Origin: Bacteroidota bacterium
GTDB lineage: Bacteria; Bacteroidota; Bacteroidia; Chitinophagales; Chitinophagaceae
Assembly: GCA_018267965.1 (NCBI GenBank)
Contig: JAFDXK010000004.1
Span: forward strand, 45,195-109,194
Length of the DNA: 64,000 nucleotides
Direction of reading: 5' to 3'
Shown here: positions 61,852-64,000 of the stretch, piece after piece
How the letters are laid out: each line of letters opens with the position of its first letter
Position numbering within the stretch: the stretch's first letter is position 1
Program-made: the position numbers and the translations under genes
Notes under the pieces: generated by a model
What the model was told of the DNA's origin: nothing
Databases searched by the model: none
The model's input: the letters and a program-made list of their open reading frames with translations, nothing else

Positions 61852-63225
61852 CTATCCTTTGCTAAATGCATTCAGTACATCATACTTGGTAAGGATATGA
61901 TATTGTCCGCTATCATCTTTTGCCATCACGGCACCTATTTCCTTACTGATATAATGCTTCAACCTTTCCAGTGGCATATCCATTTCCACTTCAGGCAATG
62001 CAGGTTCTTTTACATCACCTATATTGAAATCCTTAAGGTCGTTATTTTCAATCATACGCTTGAACAAACCCGATTGGGTAATAGCACCTGTTACTTCATT
62101 ATTCAGCAACACAGGTATTTGTTCTATATCATACTTCTTCATCAGTTCCAGCGCATCGCTCACTTTTGCATTTTCATCTATAGTCACTAAACGTCTGCGT
62201 CCCAATCCACCTATCAAATCACGTACAGTCGATACTTCCAACCAACCACGGTCCAGCATCCACTCATCATTATATACTTTACCTACATAGCGGCTGCCAT
62301 GGTCGTGGAATACTACCACCACACAGTCGGTAGGTTTCAGTAAATGTTTCAGTTGTTTCAGACCCGCTATTACCGAACCTGCAGAATAACCTACAAACAA
62401 GCCTTCTTCTTTTGCTATACGGCGCGTCATTACTGCACCATCCTTGTCAGTCACTTTTTCAAAACGGTCGATAGCTTCCTTGATGTAGTTCTCCGGCAGG
62501 AAATCTTCACCAAAACCTTCTGATACATAAGGATGCACTTCACCCATATCCAGTACACCAGTATCAAACCATTTTTTCAATAATGAACCGTATGTATCTA
62601 TTGCCCACATCTGCACATTAGGATTCTTCTCCTTCATGTACATACCAATACCTGTTATCGTTCCGCCTGTACCTGCAGCCACAACTATATGTGTTACTTT
62701 ACCATCAGTTTGATCCCAAATTTCAGGAGCAGTACTCTCGTAATGTGCCTGACGATTAGCAAGGTTGTCGTACTGGTTTACATACCAGCTATTCGGTATT
62801 TCAGTAGCTAGTCTTTTAGAAACCGAATAATATGAACGGGGGTCTTCCGGCTCTACGTTAGTAGGGCAAACAATTACCTCAGCACCTACAGCTTTCAGTA
62901 TGTCTACTTTCTCTTTCGATTGTTTATCGGTAGTAGCAAAAATGCACTTATAGCCTTTGATGATTGCACCCAATGCAAGCCCCATACCTGTGTTACCCGA
63001 TGTACCTTCGATGATAGTACCGCCGGGTTTTATCTTACCTTCTTTCTCGGCCACTTCCAGCATCTTTATAGCCATACGGTCTTTGATGCTATTGCCGGGG
63101 TTGAAGAAATCTACCTTGGCATATACAGGGCAGGGAATATCTGCCGTTACTTTATTCAGTCTTATCAGTGGTGTATTACCTATCGTTTGCAGTACATTAT
63201 CGTACACGCGCTTAGATGCATTCAT
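61852..63225 (-). CDS. Cystathionine beta-synthase (PLP domain plus two CBS domains)
   Basis: A 457-residue enzyme of the reverse transsulfuration pathway or a closely related cysteine synthase. The PLP lysine is Lys48 in NPGNSIKDRMA; TSGNTGMGLA (~74-83) binds the substrate and GTGGTITGIG (~189) the cofactor phosphate. Two CBS domains (~340-395, 400-455) at the end resemble those that regulate the human and yeast enzymes. The start is placed at 63225 (MNASKRVYDNVLQTIGNTPL) since the upstream extension is not protein-like; a near -7 element TACCTTCG lies on the minus strand at 63250-63243. The longer frame overlaps the terminator at 63302. Confidence 0.93.
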   Translation of the reverse strand: MNASKRVYDNVLQTIGNTPLIRLNKVTADIPCPVYAKVDFFNPGNSIKDRMAIKMLEVAEKEGKIKPGGTIIEGTSGNTGMGLALGAIIKGYKCIFATTDKQSKEKVDILKAVGAEVIVCPTNVEPEDPRSYYSVSKRLATEIPNSWYVNQYDNLANRQAHYESTAPEIWDQTDGKVTHIVVAAGTGGTITGIGMYMKEKNPNVQMWAIDTYGSLLKKWFDTGVLDMGEVHPYVSEGFGEDFLPENYIKEAIDRFEKVTDKDGAVMTRRIAKEEGLFVGYSAGSVIAGLKQLKHLLKPTDCVVVVFHDHGSRYVGKVYNDEWMLDRGWLEVSTVRDLIGGLGRRRLVTIDENAKVSDALELMKKYDIEQIPVLLNNEVTGAITQSGLFKRMIENNDLKDFNIGDVKEPALPEVEMDMPLERLKHYISKEIGAVMAKDDSGQYHILTKYDVLNAFSKG

Positions 63226-63301
63226 AATATCTGTTCTTGCCGCGAAGGTAAAAAAATAAGGGGAGGGCTGGAATAAAAGTCCATTATGCCAATAAAAAGA
63301 C

Positions 63302-63324
63302 AAAAAGCCTCCACATCGGAGGCT
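63302..63324 (-). terminator. Terminator of the small membrane gene at 63331
   Basis: AGCCTCC-ACATC-GGAGGCT is a perfect 7-bp stem with a T-run on the minus strand, 7 bp past the small gene's stop. Confidence 0.8.
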
Positions 63325-63330
63325 CATCAT

Positions 63331-63459
63331 TTATAACACCTTACAAATCGTAAATATACCTGCTACTACTGCCACCAATACCGAAAACAACCCTGTTAAT
63401 ATGGCCAGGAGGCCGATGATAGAATGTCCGGTGGCTGGCTTTTCAAGTTCCTTTTGCAT
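63331..63459 (-). CDS. Small single-helix membrane protein (42 residues)
   Basis: The frame starts at ATG 63459 and encodes MQKELEKPATGHSIIGLLAI, continuing LTGLFSVLVAVVAGIFTICK and VL. A polar, charged N-terminus and one long Gly-rich membrane helix (about 14-38) are visible. It is followed at once by its own terminator, which supports it as a real gene. No family is recognised. Confidence 0.6.
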   Translation of the reverse strand: MQKELEKPATGHSIIGLLAILTGLFSVLVAVVAGIFTICKVL

Positions 63460-63572
63460 ACCAAACGTTTTACTTAATTCCTGTCAATCAAATACGCTGC
63501 AATTCTAAAATATGTAAAGAAAAAATCATGCCAAATTGTCTAAATACTAAATACTGATATCTAAATCCTGAG

Positions 63573-63580
63573 TATCTTTG
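63573..63580 (+). promoter_or_regulatory. -7 element of mdh
   Basis: TATCTTTG on the plus strand, full TAnnTTTG match; with the ATG at 63626 the leader is about 40 nt. Confidence 0.65.
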
Positions 63581-63625
63581 CCCCGAATTTTACATTTTAA
63601 TCACTTTTAAATAATAACGCATAAA

Positions 63626-64000
63626 ATGAAAGTAACAGTAGTGGGTGCCGGCGCAGTAGGCGCTACCTGTGCAGATAACATTGCACGCCGTGGTTTAGTT
63701 GAAGAATTGGTATTAGTAGACATCAAAGAAGGTTTTGCAGAAGGTAAAGCACTCGACATCAGTCAAACTTGCTCTTTACTGGGCTTCGATACGCGCGTTT
63801 CAGGCAGCACTAACGATTACAGCAAAACAGCTAATTCAGATGTTTGCGTTATCACTTCAGGTATTCCGCGCAAACCGGGTATGACTCGCGAAGAGCTTAT
63901 CGGCACTAACGCTAAAATAGTAGAAGGCGTTGCTAAAAACCTGTTGGAATATTCTCCTAATACCATCATCGTTGTTATCAGCAACCCGATGGATACCATG
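63626..64000 (+). CDS. mdh: Malate dehydrogenase (partial, 5' end)
   Basis: The first 125 codons of an NAD-dependent malate dehydrogenase of the TCA cycle; the gene continues past the window. MKVTVVGAGAVGATCADNIA (1-20) is the NAD-binding GxGxxG motif. VLVDIKEGFAEGKALDI (29-45), the mobile substrate loop ITSGIPRKPGMTREEL (76-91) with its arginines, and IIVVISNPMDTM (114-125) match the LDH-like MDH group used in Bacteroidota. The DIKEG aspartate suggests preference for NAD. Confidence 0.95.
   Translation, partial: MKVTVVGAGAVGATCADNIARRGLVEELVLVDIKEGFAEGKALDISQTCSLLGFDTRVSGSTNDYSKTANSDVCVITSGIPRKPGMTREELIGTNAKIVEGVAKNLLEYSPNTIIVVISNPMDTM

Overview
The window is chromosomal DNA of a Bacteroidota bacterium, probably a Chitinophagaceae-like member of the Sphingobacteriia/Chitinophagia branch. 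The evidence is internal. Several proteins end in type IX secretion (T9SS) type A sorting domains. Many upstream regions carry the Bacteroidota -7 promoter element TAnnTTTG (for example 296-303 minus, 9857-9864 plus, 54149-54156 minus, 59701-59708 plus, 63573-63580 plus). Shine-Dalgarno sites are mostly absent, two genes appear to start at TTG, and lineage families such as DUF4270 and GEVED proteins are present. I see no insertion sequence, prophage, CRISPR array, rRNA or plasmid functions. The only tRNA is tRNA-Leu(CAA).

Layout. 1-940: the 5' part of a saccharopine/alanine dehydrogenase-like gene, divergent hscB, and tRNA-Leu. 1250-5420: an export cassette made of a double-glycine leader protein carrying a CFI-box-like domain, a C39-peptidase ABC exporter and an HlyD-type adaptor. 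5.8-9.7 kb: a START-domain protein, a lipoprotein, an RlmL-type methyltransferase and a DbpA-type helicase. 9.7-16.2 kb: an RND multidrug-efflux operon behind a 17-bp inverted-repeat pair. 16.2-24.4 kb: M16 protease, PAS histidine kinase plus response regulator-Crp fusion, an ftsA gene without ftsZ, GNAT and CDGSH proteins. 24.4-29.4 kb: B12-binding-like radical SAM protein and a NarL-type signalling operon with a 7TM protein and a lipoprotein. 29.6-39.8 kb: core metabolism (pyk, panC, glycogen synthase-like half protein, DUF4270 lipoprotein, glmS, metK).

39.9-52.8 kb is a 13-kb minus-strand island of five T9SS cargo proteins: two paralogous GEVED proteins, two ~1165-residue Tyr/Asn-rich beta-helix proteins, and one multi-fibronectin protein. 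All carry signal peptides and C-terminal sorting domains, so they are expected on the cell surface or secreted. 53-64 kb holds fructose-bisphosphate aldolase, a desaturase, two membrane glycosyltransferases, small enzymes, a Coq4-motif protein, a signal-less BtuF-like protein, cystathionine beta-synthase and the start of mdh.

The most unusual items are the CFI-box protein with its dedicated exporter, the tandem tyrosine-ladder beta-helix proteins, the inverted-repeat pair in front of the efflux operon, and the Coq4-like protein in a lineage expected to use menaquinone. Function calls rest on motifs and protein architecture read by eye. No database search was run.
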